Shown one piece after another: positions 19,468-28,743 of a stretch of 64,000 nucleotides of DNA. Below the pieces are notes generated by a model, which made no database searches, was not told where the DNA came from, and saw nothing but the letters and a program-made list of their open reading frames with translations. The stretch's first letter is position 1; the number at the start of each line of letters is the position of its first letter. The stretch is from assembly GCF_002014825.1 (NCBI RefSeq), contig NZ_MUYU01000018.1:54728-118727 (forward strand), written 5' to 3'. Source of the DNA: Moraxella pluranimalium. Lineage in GTDB: Bacteria > Pseudomonadota > Gammaproteobacteria > Pseudomonadales > Moraxellaceae. Position numbers and translations under genes: made by a program.

Positions 19468-20226
19468 TTACATATTTGGCAGAGCTTTTAACTCTTTAAT
19501 CTGTTCTATAGCTCTTTTAACATTCTTAAAATCAACCATTGTTAAATCTTTTGGTGCAAAATCCCACCAACAAAGCTCCAATAAGTCTGCAATGGTAGCA
19601 TCATCAAATCGAAATCTGAGTATTCTGGCTGGCTGGCCCACAACAATAGCATAATCCGGGACGTCTCTATGCACAAAAGCACCCCCCCCTATTATTGCAC
19701 CATGTCCAATTTTAACACCAGATTTTATAATGCTTTTAGCACCAATCCAAACATCATTACCTATTTTTGTTTCTCTATCGTATTCAAAAGCAACCTTTCT
19801 TCTAAAAGTGGTATCTGGATGGCCTCGCATCAAAGTATTGCTATACTGAATATTTGAAGTTGATAACCAATCGTGAGGATGTGCAGCTACACCAACTTCA
19901 ACAAATCGGGCAATAGAACAATACCTACCTACCTCCACATCGGAGTAAAGCACCGAATAATTGTTCACTAGAGAATAAGAACCCAAAATACATCTGTCAT
20001 GAACTTCGGCCATCTTGCCAATAGTGACAGGATGGTGGATAATTGCAGACTTTGATATTTGCGCCGATTGGGCAATAAATTTGTTATTCATAAATTTCAA
20101 CTTAACATATACAAATTTAAATTCATTCGTATTTATCAACCGATTTGCCATTATAGCACGCTTAAGATAAAATAATTTTCCTGTATGCAAATTAATACAA
20201 AAATCTACTATGTGTTTCAATAACAT
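19468..20226 (-). CDS. hexapeptide-repeat acyltransferase (capsule O-acetyltransferase)
   Basis: This 252-residue protein contains a left-handed beta-helix built of hexapeptide repeats (IGKMAEVHDRCILG, VEVGRYCSIARFVEVG, IGNDVWIGAKSIIKSGVKIGHGAIIGGGAFV) with the family ending VPDYAIVVGQPARI. Such CatB/NodL-type enzymes move an acetyl group from acetyl-CoA to a sugar; the likely catalytic His is in VAAHPHDW. Residues 1-45 form an extra basic N-terminal part; an ATG at 20091 is a possible shorter start. It lies 39 bases upstream of the polymerase and is as AT-rich, so it most likely O-acetylates the capsule repeat. Confidence 0.82.
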   Translation of the reverse strand: MLLKHIVDFCINLHTGKLFYLKRAIMANRLINTNEFKFVYVKLKFMNNKFIAQSAQISKSAIIHHPVTIGKMAEVHDRCILGSYSLVNNYSVLYSDVEVGRYCSIARFVEVGVAAHPHDWLSTSNIQYSNTLMRGHPDTTFRRKVAFEYDRETKIGNDVWIGAKSIIKSGVKIGHGAIIGGGAFVHRDVPDYAIVVGQPARILRFRFDDATIADLLELCWWDFAPKDLTMVDFKNVKRAIEQIKELKALPNM

Positions 20227-20248
20227 ACATTTCTTTACTTATCACTTT

Positions 20249-20881
20249 TTAGCTATTAAGCTTACTTGTCATAATCATGCATACATCATTAGTCTGAAAA
20301 AAACATATCAGCAACAATACCAAAACCAACCACCAATACCTTTTGACAAGCTGCCATAAAAACTCAGACAAACTAGGTTTTGTGTAAACATATTCTTTCT
20401 TCTTACTAAAATCTAAAAGGTAACGGTGGCAGTAAATTCCAGAGGTCATTTCGATTCGATTAACCGCCCGTCCAATATCTAAGTGATAGCTTAAACCAGC
20501 CTCTCTTTTACTGCGCTCCCAATCGTGCTTTAATAATATAGAAACTGCGCATTTAAATTGTTTTACCGCTATTTCTCGAGAAAATTCACTTTCATTACTA
20601 CCAAACATTCTCTCTGCAAACTCTAAAAGCTTCCAATCGTTCTCATCAAAAGGATTGAGTCGCGATTGCAATTCAGCAATTAATACTTGACATCTATTCT
20701 TATCATCGTCACCACGCTCCGCTTTGTGCACTAAACCTACCAACTCCGTAGAAATTTCTCTAATTCTCTCCCGCCATTTGATACGCTCTTCTGAGATGTT
20801 TTTATTAAAATAACCCAAGAACACCTGATAAATTGCAAACGCTCCAGTAATAAGACCGCCGACAAAAGTTAAAGTTTCCAT
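20249..20881 (-). CDS. two-helix membrane protein of unknown function
   Basis: I do not recognise this 210-residue protein. It has an N-terminal helix (LTFVGGLITGAFAIYQVFLGYF, about residues 4-25), a charged, helix-rich middle of about 130 residues (EERIKWRERIREISTELVGL), and a C-terminal helix (WWLVLVLLLICFF). The start at 20881 has AGGAG upstream and lies 10 bases after the plsB stop; a longer frame into plsB is possible but lacks a site. Codons and AT content match the capsule block and not plsB. It could serve polysaccharide export or simply be part of imported DNA. Confidence 0.75.
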   Translation of the reverse strand: METLTFVGGLITGAFAIYQVFLGYFNKNISEERIKWRERIREISTELVGLVHKAERGDDDKNRCQVLIAELQSRLNPFDENDWKLLEFAERMFGSNESEFSREIAVKQFKCAVSILLKHDWERSKREAGLSYHLDIGRAVNRIEMTSGIYCHRYLLDFSKKKEYVYTKPSLSEFLWQLVKRYWWLVLVLLLICFFQTNDVCMIMTSKLNS

Positions 20882-20891
20882 ATTCCCACTC

Positions 20892-23453
20892 CTACCGCCA
20901 CCGCTTCTTCTTGCCCATCTCTTGCATCGCAAGGGTGATTTCATCATGGCTTAGGCTTGCCGTGTGGCGCAGTAGCTGCATCATATCAGGATGTAGGACG
21001 AATTTGGCATGCTCAGCGATCTTATCGATGCGCTCATCGAAGGTCAGCAGCCCTGTCTTATCATCGATGGTGACATAGCCGACACGCACCAGCGTATCCA
21101 TAAAGCTTGTAAACAGCGCCTTATCAAACATATCTGGCAAATCATCAGCGTGTAGCACCGACACACGCTGACCAAGCACATAGCACAGATTGACCACTTG
21201 CTCAGTATTTAGGCGGTTTGAGCCTTGCTCAGACAGCAGTGTCAGCGCCATAAAATACCGCTCAAGGCTTTGCTGGGCTGGGCTTGCCAGCACCATCAGC
21301 TGTTGATAGGCTTCAGAGTTCCCTTCGGGGCTACCGACCACACCATCACCCAGATCGACGATGACACCACGCTCGATGAGTAGGTTTAGCACACGCTCGG
21401 CTTGATCAGCGATGTTGCGTAGGGCAGTTTTTAGGAATAATTCACTTTGTAAAAATGGATACAACAGCTCAGTGATACTATCTAGCTTATCCCGATAAAT
21501 ACGACCATTACGCTGCACCAATGCCGCCAAGAAGCTTGCGATGATAAACACGTGCAAGATATTATTTCTAAAATAACTCAGTAGTGGAGCTTGCTTATCC
21601 GCCACACGAATCATATCGCCTAGGATATGCGGTGTGCGTTCGATGAGTTTTAGCTTGATGCCATAGTCTAGGATTTGCTTTGGTGTCATATCCGTGACAT
21701 AGGTGTCGGCATCATAAGGCAGTGCTTGGGCGATGTGCTGATACAGCTTAATCTGCTCAAGGCACTGCACTTCATCAAGGGCGGCATTTGGGGTGGATAG
21801 TAGCACGAGCGCAAGCAGTGACACAGGATTGACCACAGCGGCTTTGTTGATGTTTTGCATCACTTTGACGCCGAGATTCTGCACCATAGCATGAGTCTTG
21901 GTGGCGTTATCCGCACTGTCATCTTGGGCTATGACATCGAATTTTGCCATAAAATCATTAAGATACAGCGGCTCGCCAAATGCCAAATGCACCGTACCAA
22001 AAATTCGCTCAATCTTGCGGGCAGTTTTTAGTAGACCTAATAAGTTCTCGCTTTCTTTTGGCTTACCTTTGAGCTCACCAACATAAGTCGCCCCTTCCAT
22101 GATACGCTCATAGCTGATATAGGTCGGGATAAAGACCACAGGCTTGGCAGGCTCACGCAGGTGGCTATTGACCGTCATCGCTAGCATCCCAAGCTTTGGC
22201 GGTAGCAGACGACCCGAGCGAGAACGCCCCCCTTCGATAAAGTACTCAATCGGCGCTTGGCGCTGCATCAGGCTGTGCACATATTCTTTGAACACCGTGC
22301 TGTACAAGGCATTGCCCTTAAAGCTACGACGCATAAAGAACGCACCGCCACTACGCAGCAGCTCGCCAAGCACAGGGATATTGAGATTCTCACCCGCAGC
22401 GACATGGGGAATACGCAAGCCACGCTTATAAATCACATAAGATAATAATAGATAATCAATATGGCTACGATGACACGGCACATAGACGATTTGAAAATCA
22501 GGCGCAAGCGCACGCACTCGCTCAAAGTGACGCACTTCGACGCCATCATACAGACGTGTCCATAGCCAAGTTAAGAAATGGTCAAAAAATCGCACCACCG
22601 AATGTGAATAGTCGCTCGTGATTTCGCCAAGATAACCTTGGGCTTCTGCTTTGACGGCGGCGATGGATTTGCCGGTCTCGGTAGCGTGTTTTTCGATCGC
22701 AGCAGTCACCACTGGTGATGACAGGATCGTGCCGGCGATGTTTCGCTTATCCGATAAATCAGGGCCAATGATGCTGGTGCGCTGTTTATCCAGATAGCCT
22801 TTTAGGCGCATGGCGATGGTTGTAGTCAAATCATCACCTACACCTGCTTTGGCATCACGGATGAGTGACTGCAAATCCTTGGGTTCGCTAAATCGCACAA
22901 AGGTATCACGACCCATCACGCCGATATTGAATAGCTGTTTTGCCTTGGATGGTGATTCCCATTCATCCGCCATCATCAGGCGAAACAGTGACTCTTCCTT
23001 GTCAGGTGCGCGCCCCCACAGCACCGTAACCGGCACCAGCTGAATCTTCAGCTCAGGATTATCAAGACACGCGCTAATCAATCGCTCTAGGCGTGGTACG
23101 CTCGTCTGACGTGTACCATCAGAGCGACGGTCTTTCAAAAAAATCATCGCTGACGTCTCATGCACTCCATCCGTGCGCACTTCGGCAAGTGCTGATGGCA
23201 AGCCAAGCTCATCGGTCTGCATACCCACAAGCAGGCTGTTTGAGCGAGAATAAGCACGTAGCACATAAAAGGTTGGGATGCTTGGTTCAAGCTGTGGCAC
23301 TTCGCCAATCAAGGTCGGCTTGACCGCAAGCGACAATCCCTTTGCTGATAGCTGACGATAGGAGCTTGGCGCACGATTGCCACCTTGTTCGTTCGTGTGT
23401 TGTTTTTCAGACTTGGATGACTTTGAAGAAAACCAATTAGGAAACTTTAGCAT
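20892..23453 (-). CDS. plsB: glycerol-3-phosphate acyltransferase
   Basis: PlsB acylates glycerol-3-phosphate at position 1, the first step of phospholipid synthesis, at the inner membrane. The protein has the acyltransferase block HRSHIDYLL (HX4D), followed by GGAFFMRRSF, YFIEGGRSRSGR and PVVFIPTYISYE. From the ATG at 23453 it is 853 residues, close to the E. coli length of 807. Upstream in-frame ATGs at 23486 and beyond would lengthen it and approach the divergent tesB start; GAGAA lies just before 23453. The gene is GC-rich (60% in 22141-22200) and marks the conserved side of a sharp change to the AT-rich capsule block. Confidence 0.93.
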   Translation of the reverse strand: MLKFPNWFSSKSSKSEKQHTNEQGGNRAPSSYRQLSAKGLSLAVKPTLIGEVPQLEPSIPTFYVLRAYSRSNSLLVGMQTDELGLPSALAEVRTDGVHETSAMIFLKDRRSDGTRQTSVPRLERLISACLDNPELKIQLVPVTVLWGRAPDKEESLFRLMMADEWESPSKAKQLFNIGVMGRDTFVRFSEPKDLQSLIRDAKAGVGDDLTTTIAMRLKGYLDKQRTSIIGPDLSDKRNIAGTILSSPVVTAAIEKHATETGKSIAAVKAEAQGYLGEITSDYSHSVVRFFDHFLTWLWTRLYDGVEVRHFERVRALAPDFQIVYVPCHRSHIDYLLLSYVIYKRGLRIPHVAAGENLNIPVLGELLRSGGAFFMRRSFKGNALYSTVFKEYVHSLMQRQAPIEYFIEGGRSRSGRLLPPKLGMLAMTVNSHLREPAKPVVFIPTYISYERIMEGATYVGELKGKPKESENLLGLLKTARKIERIFGTVHLAFGEPLYLNDFMAKFDVIAQDDSADNATKTHAMVQNLGVKVMQNINKAAVVNPVSLLALVLLSTPNAALDEVQCLEQIKLYQHIAQALPYDADTYVTDMTPKQILDYGIKLKLIERTPHILGDMIRVADKQAPLLSYFRNNILHVFIIASFLAALVQRNGRIYRDKLDSITELLYPFLQSELFLKTALRNIADQAERVLNLLIERGVIVDLGDGVVGSPEGNSEAYQQLMVLASPAQQSLERYFMALTLLSEQGSNRLNTEQVVNLCYVLGQRVSVLHADDLPDMFDKALFTSFMDTLVRVGYVTIDDKTGLLTFDERIDKIAEHAKFVLHPDMMQLLRHTASLSHDEITLAMQEMGKKKRWR

Positions 23454-23588
23454 ATTCTCATAGACCGTGAAGACTGGATAGACCATTCTACCATTTTTTG
23501 GGGCGTTTGGCTTGATTTTTGGCTCAAAATCCACCAAAAAAGTGTTATACTTTTGCCATCCAAACTCATTGATCAACCAGCGATACTT

Positions 23589-24554
23589 ATGAAAACTTCC
23601 TTTGAGCGCTATGCAGTCGTGCCACCTGATGCCGTGCATAAAGTTGAAGACTTATTAAACACCCTAAAACTCACCAAAAGCGCACCCGATACCTTTGTGG
23701 GCAGTAGTCATGACTATGTCGGACCCCGTATTTTTGGCGGTCAAGTGCTCGCCCAAGCGATGATGGCGGCGGCGCACACGCTCGAAGATGACAAGCCCTG
23801 CCATAGCCTGCATGGATATTTTTTGCGTGGCGGTGACATCCGCTTACCCGTGACTTATCAAGTGCGTCGCCTGCGTGATGGCCGCAGCCTATCAGCTCGT
23901 GAAGTCATCGCCGTGCAGTATGTCGATGGACTGGATAAAGATAGTCAAAAAGTCAGCAAAGAGCAGGTGATTTTTTCGATGATTGCGTCATTTTCGCCGA
24001 TGGAAGGTGGGCTGGATTTCCAAGAAACCATGCCTGATTATCCACCGCCTGAATCGCTTAAAACCGAACAAGAACTCAAAGCAAACCACCTAGAGCGTAT
24101 CCCCGAAGCACTCAGAGCACGCTTTTTGCGTGAGCGTCATGTCGAGATTCGCCCTGCCAATCCCCAAGACCCCATCTCGCCTGCACCCACCAAGCCAAGA
24201 CAAGCCAACTGGATTCGCATTGCTGAGTTGGATGAACAACCAGTTGCGGTGCACCAAGCGCTGCTTGCCTTTGTGTCGGATTTTTATTTGGCAGGTACAG
24301 CGCTGATGGGGCATGGGCTGAGCTTTATGACCAAAGGGCTACAGATCGCGAGTATTGACCATTCGATGCATTTTCATCGCCCCTTTGATATCCGAGATTA
24401 TCTGCTGTATGAGATGTGGAGCGATACCACAAGCCATGCCAAAGGACTCAATCACGGGCAGTTTTGGCAAGCTGGCAAGCTGGTCGCCACCACGCAACAA
24501 GAGTGCTTGATGCGCCTACATCAAGACCCAAGCATCATGACCAGCTCCAACTAA
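23589..24554 (+). CDS. tesB: acyl-CoA thioesterase II
   Basis: TesB hydrolyses medium- and long-chain acyl-CoA. The 321-residue double hot-dog protein has VGPRIFGGQVLAQAMMAA near residue 50, HSLHGYFLRGGD with the substrate-site segment, and the C-terminal half with IASIDHSMHFHRPFD (catalytic Asp) and NHGQFWQAGKLVATTQQECLMR. The ATG at 23589 was chosen from the homologue-like start MKTSFERY; the ribosome site is weak. It is divergent from plsB across about 135 bases, so lipid synthesis and acyl-CoA turnover share one intergenic region. Confidence 0.92.
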   Translation: MKTSFERYAVVPPDAVHKVEDLLNTLKLTKSAPDTFVGSSHDYVGPRIFGGQVLAQAMMAAAHTLEDDKPCHSLHGYFLRGGDIRLPVTYQVRRLRDGRSLSAREVIAVQYVDGLDKDSQKVSKEQVIFSMIASFSPMEGGLDFQETMPDYPPPESLKTEQELKANHLERIPEALRARFLRERHVEIRPANPQDPISPAPTKPRQANWIRIAELDEQPVAVHQALLAFVSDFYLAGTALMGHGLSFMTKGLQIASIDHSMHFHRPFDIRDYLLYEMWSDTTSHAKGLNHGQFWQAGKLVATTQQECLMRLHQDPSIMTSSN

Positions 24555-24584
24555 TCTCCCAATCCTTGCATGACCCACTTATCC

Positions 24585-24617
24585 ATCCGTCAAAGGTGTT
24601 TTTGGCGGATTTTTTTC
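24585..24617 (+). terminator. terminator after tesB
   Basis: The arms ATCCGTCAAA (24585-24594) and TTTGGCGGAT (24601-24610) pair with one mismatch and are followed by TTTTTTTCG. It closes tesB. The remaining 200 bases up to 24820 show no gene I can support. Confidence 0.7.
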
Positions 24618-24819
24618 GCTTGCTTTGCCATCACTATGACAAGCTTTCTGCTTGGTGTATTTTTGTACAATGTGCACAAGCCTATTGCCATGCAAGGTAT
24701 GATTGATTAAGATATGCTAACACTCAAACTGGAGATGCAGGCTAATGCTGCCTGATTTTTTTGTTTGGATGTGCTTGTTTTCGTTGTTGGCAAAACTCCC
24801 AATGTCGTTCAAGGATTTT

Positions 24820-25995
24820 ATGCGTACTTCTCGTTTTTTTAAGCTTACTTTACCGATTAGCTGTATGCTTGGCTTGGCAAGCTGTGATTTGGTCGAAAAA
24901 ACGACCCAAAGCACGCCCACCTTATCCGACCAAGAAATCGCCAAACTCATCCCAAGCCGAGTCAAAAACACCAAAAGCTGGGCGGCGGACATCGCTCGTG
25001 TCTATGATGAGCTCAAATTGGTCAAAAATACCCAAAACATCTGTACGACCATCGCCATCATTGACCAAGAGTCCAATTTTCACGCCAATCCTAGCGTGGC
25101 AAATCTTGGCAACGCCGCCCTAAAAGCCATCGATGAGAAGCTTGAAGATAAGCTTGGCAAAAACTTGGCAGGCGTGTTTCGCAATATGCTAGAGACTCGC
25201 CCAACCAAACAAGATAATTTCATCAAACAAATCAAAGCGGTCAAAAACGAAAAAGAGCTTGATGAGCTGTACCGAGAAATTTTTGATTATTTTACAAAGA
25301 CTTATAAGGTATCAGGCATCGCCAACATCACCAAGCTATCTGGTCAGGGCATCGATGAGCGCATCAATCCTGTCACCACACTTGGCTCGATGCAGGTGCA
25401 TATCGATTATGCGCGTGAACATCGCCGTACCAATATGAGCGATAGAGAGTTGCGCAGTGATTTGTACACGCAGTTTGGTGGGCTGTATTATGGCATCCAT
25501 CGCTTGATGGTGTATCAGGCGGATTATGACAAGCCCTTGTATCGCTTTGCTGACTATAACTCTGGGATGTATTCAAGTCGCAATGCCGCCTTTCAGCAGC
25601 GGGTCAGCTCATTAAGTGGCACAAAGCTTGATATCGATGGTGATTTGCTGTTGTACAAAGATGGCGACCCCATCAGCAAAAAATCATCCACCGAGCTTGC
25701 CGTCGTCAAGCTACTTGCCAACGCTCCCACACCGCTGAACGAACGCCAAATCCGAGCCGATTTGCGTAAAGAAAAAAGTAAGGACTTTGAGCAGACCAAG
25801 ACTTATCTAGCGGTCAGTGACTTATTCCAACAAAAATATGGCAAAAAACCAAGCTACGCCATCATGCCACAGGTGGTCATCTCAGGGCCAAAGCTTAGTA
25901 AAGACTACAATACCAACTGGTTCGCCACTCGAGTTGATGGGCGTTATCAAACCTGTATGGCGACCGCCAAACGCCTAAAGCTGGTCAAAGGCTAA
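24820..25995 (+). CDS. DUF1615-family lipoprotein
   Basis: This 391-residue protein is a predicted lipoprotein: the signal peptide ends in LASC, giving a mature N-terminal Cys at about residue 22. The body matches the DUF1615 family as I remember it: IIDQESNFHANP (a lysozyme-like glutamate), GSMQVHIDYA, FGGLYYGIHRLMVYQADYD and FADYNSGMYSSRNAAFQ. These segments resemble soluble-lytic-transglycosylase motifs (E-S, GxMQ, YN-G), so a murein-cleaving role is possible but unproven. The start has AAGGA at 24811-24815. It stands alone, with a terminator at 26091. Confidence 0.82.
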   Translation: MRTSRFFKLTLPISCMLGLASCDLVEKTTQSTPTLSDQEIAKLIPSRVKNTKSWAADIARVYDELKLVKNTQNICTTIAIIDQESNFHANPSVANLGNAALKAIDEKLEDKLGKNLAGVFRNMLETRPTKQDNFIKQIKAVKNEKELDELYREIFDYFTKTYKVSGIANITKLSGQGIDERINPVTTLGSMQVHIDYAREHRRTNMSDRELRSDLYTQFGGLYYGIHRLMVYQADYDKPLYRFADYNSGMYSSRNAAFQQRVSSLSGTKLDIDGDLLLYKDGDPISKKSSTELAVVKLLANAPTPLNERQIRADLRKEKSKDFEQTKTYLAVSDLFQQKYGKKPSYAIMPQVVISGPKLSKDYNTNWFATRVDGRYQTCMATAKRLKLVKG

Positions 25996-26090
25996 TTGGG
26001 TTGGTGGCTAACAAAGCTAAGCGGTTCTGCGCGTCAGCTTATCAATCACTCATGTTAATCACTCATAGCCAAAAGCCAAAATTCGTGCCT

Positions 26091-26121
26091 AAAAAAGCAA
26101 TCTGTGATAGATTGCTTTTTT
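26091..26121. terminator. bidirectional terminator
   Basis: Perfect 13-bp arms (AAAAAAGCAATCT and AGATTGCTTTTTT) with loop GTGAT lie between the DUF1615 gene and the converging lptG gene. Both strands end in six T's. Confidence 0.9.
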
Positions 26122-26134
26122 GGGTTTATGTTGG

Positions 26135-27229
26135 TTAATTGGATTTTTTGTTTAATAAATACATCCCTGCTAAGGTGCTCAGCACAATCGGCACAATCGC
26201 CATCAACATCGGTGACAATCCTGTGGCCAATGCCACAAAGCCTACAAGGTCGGTCAAATAGCTAAATAATAAGCCCGTCAAGAGTGCCAAGACGATACGC
26301 AGCCCCAAGCCTTGCGAGCGCAACGAGCCAAAGACAAATGATGATGCCACAAGCACCAACGACAGCACCGAAAATGGCGAAAACAGCTTTTGCCAAAACG
26401 CCACTTCATGCTTGAGCGAGCGCGACCCTTGATGTGCCATCAATTGCCCGTGTGCATACAAATCGGTGAGCGACAGCTCATCAGGCTCTCGGGTCAACAG
26501 ATGCACATCCGTTGGCGCAATCGGCAATTCAAGCAGCTGATTATCCACGCTGGATTTTTTGACCCCTGATTGGCTGATGGCGACTTGGCTGACTTGATTG
26601 AGTTGCCAAGTATATAGCCCGTCATTGCTTGCTTGTGGCTGATACGTGCCACCTGTTGCCTTGAGCGCTGTGGTCAGATTGCCATCGATGAGCTGATAGC
26701 GTTTGACTTCGCCAAGCTTGCCGGCGTTGTCGGCATAATTGATATACACCACATCTTGGGTATTATCATGATTGGCAACCGACCAGTAGCCATTGATGGT
26801 GATGAGTTTGTCTTGGTTGATGCCTTGCTTGATAGCACTGGCTTGATAATTGGCGGTCGGCAGGATGAACTGATTGACCCCAAGTGAAATCAGCACAAAC
26901 ACAAACGCCGGCAACATCACCCAGCCAATGATGCGATACAAGCTCAGCCCCGCTGCTCGCATGATGACAAGCTCACTATGATTGGCAAGCAAACCCAGCC
27001 CCACCACCGCACCAAGCAGCGCACCTGTCGGGATAAATTCGGATAAAAAATACGGCGAGCGATAAATAATATAGCGCAGCGCCTCTTTGAGCGTATAAGT
27101 ATCACTCAAATCTTCAAGCTCAGCCAAATACGCAAAAATCGTCTGCAATAGCCACAAGCCGACCACCGCACCCGTCATCGCAAGGAGCGCCGAACGAATC
27201 ACATATCTTGGCAAAATCAAGGATTTCAT
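26135..27229 (-). CDS. lptG: LPS export ABC transporter permease LptG
   Basis: LptG, with LptF and the ATPase LptB, pulls lipooligosaccharide out of the inner membrane toward the Lpt bridge. The 364-residue protein has helices at the N-terminus (about 12-32, 60-80, 98-120), a periplasmic beta-jellyroll domain of about 150 residues, and three C-terminal helices. Family features are LLGAVVGLGLLANHSELVIMRAAGLS and the C-terminal GLSPMLMAIVPIVL. Its ATG overlaps the lptF stop by 4 bases (ATGA), giving the usual lptF-lptG pair divergent from pepA. Confidence 0.93.
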   Translation of the reverse strand: MKSLILPRYVIRSALLAMTGAVVGLWLLQTIFAYLAELEDLSDTYTLKEALRYIIYRSPYFLSEFIPTGALLGAVVGLGLLANHSELVIMRAAGLSLYRIIGWVMLPAFVFVLISLGVNQFILPTANYQASAIKQGINQDKLITINGYWSVANHDNTQDVVYINYADNAGKLGEVKRYQLIDGNLTTALKATGGTYQPQASNDGLYTWQLNQVSQVAISQSGVKKSSVDNQLLELPIAPTDVHLLTREPDELSLTDLYAHGQLMAHQGSRSLKHEVAFWQKLFSPFSVLSLVLVASSFVFGSLRSQGLGLRIVLALLTGLLFSYLTDLVGFVALATGLSPMLMAIVPIVLSTLAGMYLLNKKSN

Positions 27230-28452
27230 TGGGATGTCTCGCTTGTGTGTCGTTTTAGGCGGAGTCGATTCATCAGCCTATCATGATAATTCAGATATAA
27301 AGCAAACAGCGCCACCGCCAAGATTGCCACAGGATACATCATAGCAGACAGCTTGCCTTTGGCGATACTGTCTTTGAGCGAAATCACCGCAAGCACACTC
27401 GCCACATAAATAAAAATCGCAGGGATGAGCTTGAGCCATCTGCCTTGACGGGGTCTGACATAAGACAAGGGCGCAGCGAGCATCACCGCAAGCAAAATCA
27501 GCCAAGGCAAGCTTAGTCGATAGCCAAGCTCAGCATAGACTTCATTGGTATTTTCTCGTTGTGCCTGACCGCTGATGACTTCGGTCAATGCCTTAGTAGA
27601 GAGCCCTTCGATACGCATGGCTTGGGTATCGGGTGCGCTTTTGCCCGCCAAGGTGATACGATACCGCTCAAAGCCGATTTGGCTATATTTTTGGCTCGTT
27701 GGGTCAACTTCATAGCGACGCCCTTGGTGTAAATCCAACTGAATTGAGCCGTCTGTGGTGGCGACTTGGGTCGCAGATTTGGCAAAAATCAAAGAATCTT
27801 TTTGGCTTTTGTATTCATCAGGAATCTGCTCAAGCGCTGCGGCATCTTCGCTTTGAATCTCATGATGCGTCGGTGCTTGATTTCTTTGAGCCTGCGTATC
27901 CATCATGCCTTTTTTGGCATTCATCTGAATGACGATGACATCTTGGAGCGACTCACGACGAGCACCAATCTCACCGACATATAGGTGATAATCGCCACTA
28001 CTGATAAACTCTTTTGGGCGAATCAAATCAAACACCTGCGTCATCGACTGCTCAGTCCAGATGTTGGTCGCACGCTCCATACCCCACGGCTTGGCAACGA
28101 GCGCAATCCACCCTTCAAGCAGCATCAGCACAATCACGAGCGGCGCAAGCATCCGTGCCAAACGCCCACGGCTGATACCACTACTATTAATCACCGCCAT
28201 CTCATGGTCAGAATATAGCCGCCCAAACACGAGCATCAATGCGATAAAAAACGACAAGGGCAAAATCAGCTCAAGAAAATACGGCAAATTATAACCAATC
28301 AGGCTAAACAGCACATTTACGCCCAAACCGCCTTCTGCCGCCATACCAAAATAACGAATCAAGCGACCACCAAGCAACATCACCACCAAAAAGCCCAAAA
28401 CCAAGGCGGTGGTACTAGCAACTTGTGTGGTGATATAACGGCGTAAAATCAC
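27226..28452 (-). CDS. lptF: LPS export ABC transporter permease LptF
   Basis: LptF is the partner permease of LptG. The 408-residue protein begins MILRRYITTQVASTTALVLG, typical of the family, with six membrane helices split by a periplasmic domain. The region YSDHEMAVINSSGISRGRLARML is the conserved coupling segment that contacts LptB. I chose a GTG start at 28452 because GGAAG lies 10 bases upstream and the sequence then starts as homologues do; a TTG at 28482 would add ten residues. The lptFG/pepA divergent arrangement is common in gammaproteobacteria. Confidence 0.92.
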   Translation of the reverse strand: MILRRYITTQVASTTALVLGFLVVMLLGGRLIRYFGMAAEGGLGVNVLFSLIGYNLPYFLELILPLSFFIALMLVFGRLYSDHEMAVINSSGISRGRLARMLAPLVIVLMLLEGWIALVAKPWGMERATNIWTEQSMTQVFDLIRPKEFISSGDYHLYVGEIGARRESLQDVIVIQMNAKKGMMDTQAQRNQAPTHHEIQSEDAAALEQIPDEYKSQKDSLIFAKSATQVATTDGSIQLDLHQGRRYEVDPTSQKYSQIGFERYRITLAGKSAPDTQAMRIEGLSTKALTEVISGQAQRENTNEVYAELGYRLSLPWLILLAVMLAAPLSYVRPRQGRWLKLIPAIFIYVASVLAVISLKDSIAKGKLSAMMYPVAILAVALFALYLNYHDRLMNRLRLKRHTSETSQ

Positions 28453-28743
28453 AGAAAAGGACTTCCAAAAAATGATTGGCAAATGGCTTATGATAACAAA
28501 AAACCGCCTAAGTTTTAAGCGATTTGATAAGTTTATTTTGTTGCGAATTTTTGCTTAATAATTACAGCATGATTACAACCCATCTTGCCAAGCCGATGCG
28601 TGTCATTATCAGGATTTACCGATGATTTGCCCTGTAAATTTCATTTTTGCATGACCGTAATTTGTGCTACACTAGATGCGTGTTTTCACAAAAGCGTTTC
28701 TGATTTTTAGACCAGTGTTTTAGATAATTTATAAGGATTTACT

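Noticed and set aside
23454..23639. Longer plsB reading with starts up to 23639
   Set aside because: It would overlap the divergent tesB start and adds residues without family likeness; 23453 or 23486 is more plausible.
24630..24720. 24-codon frame after tesB
   Set aside because: It is very short, has no ribosome site and no recognisable content.
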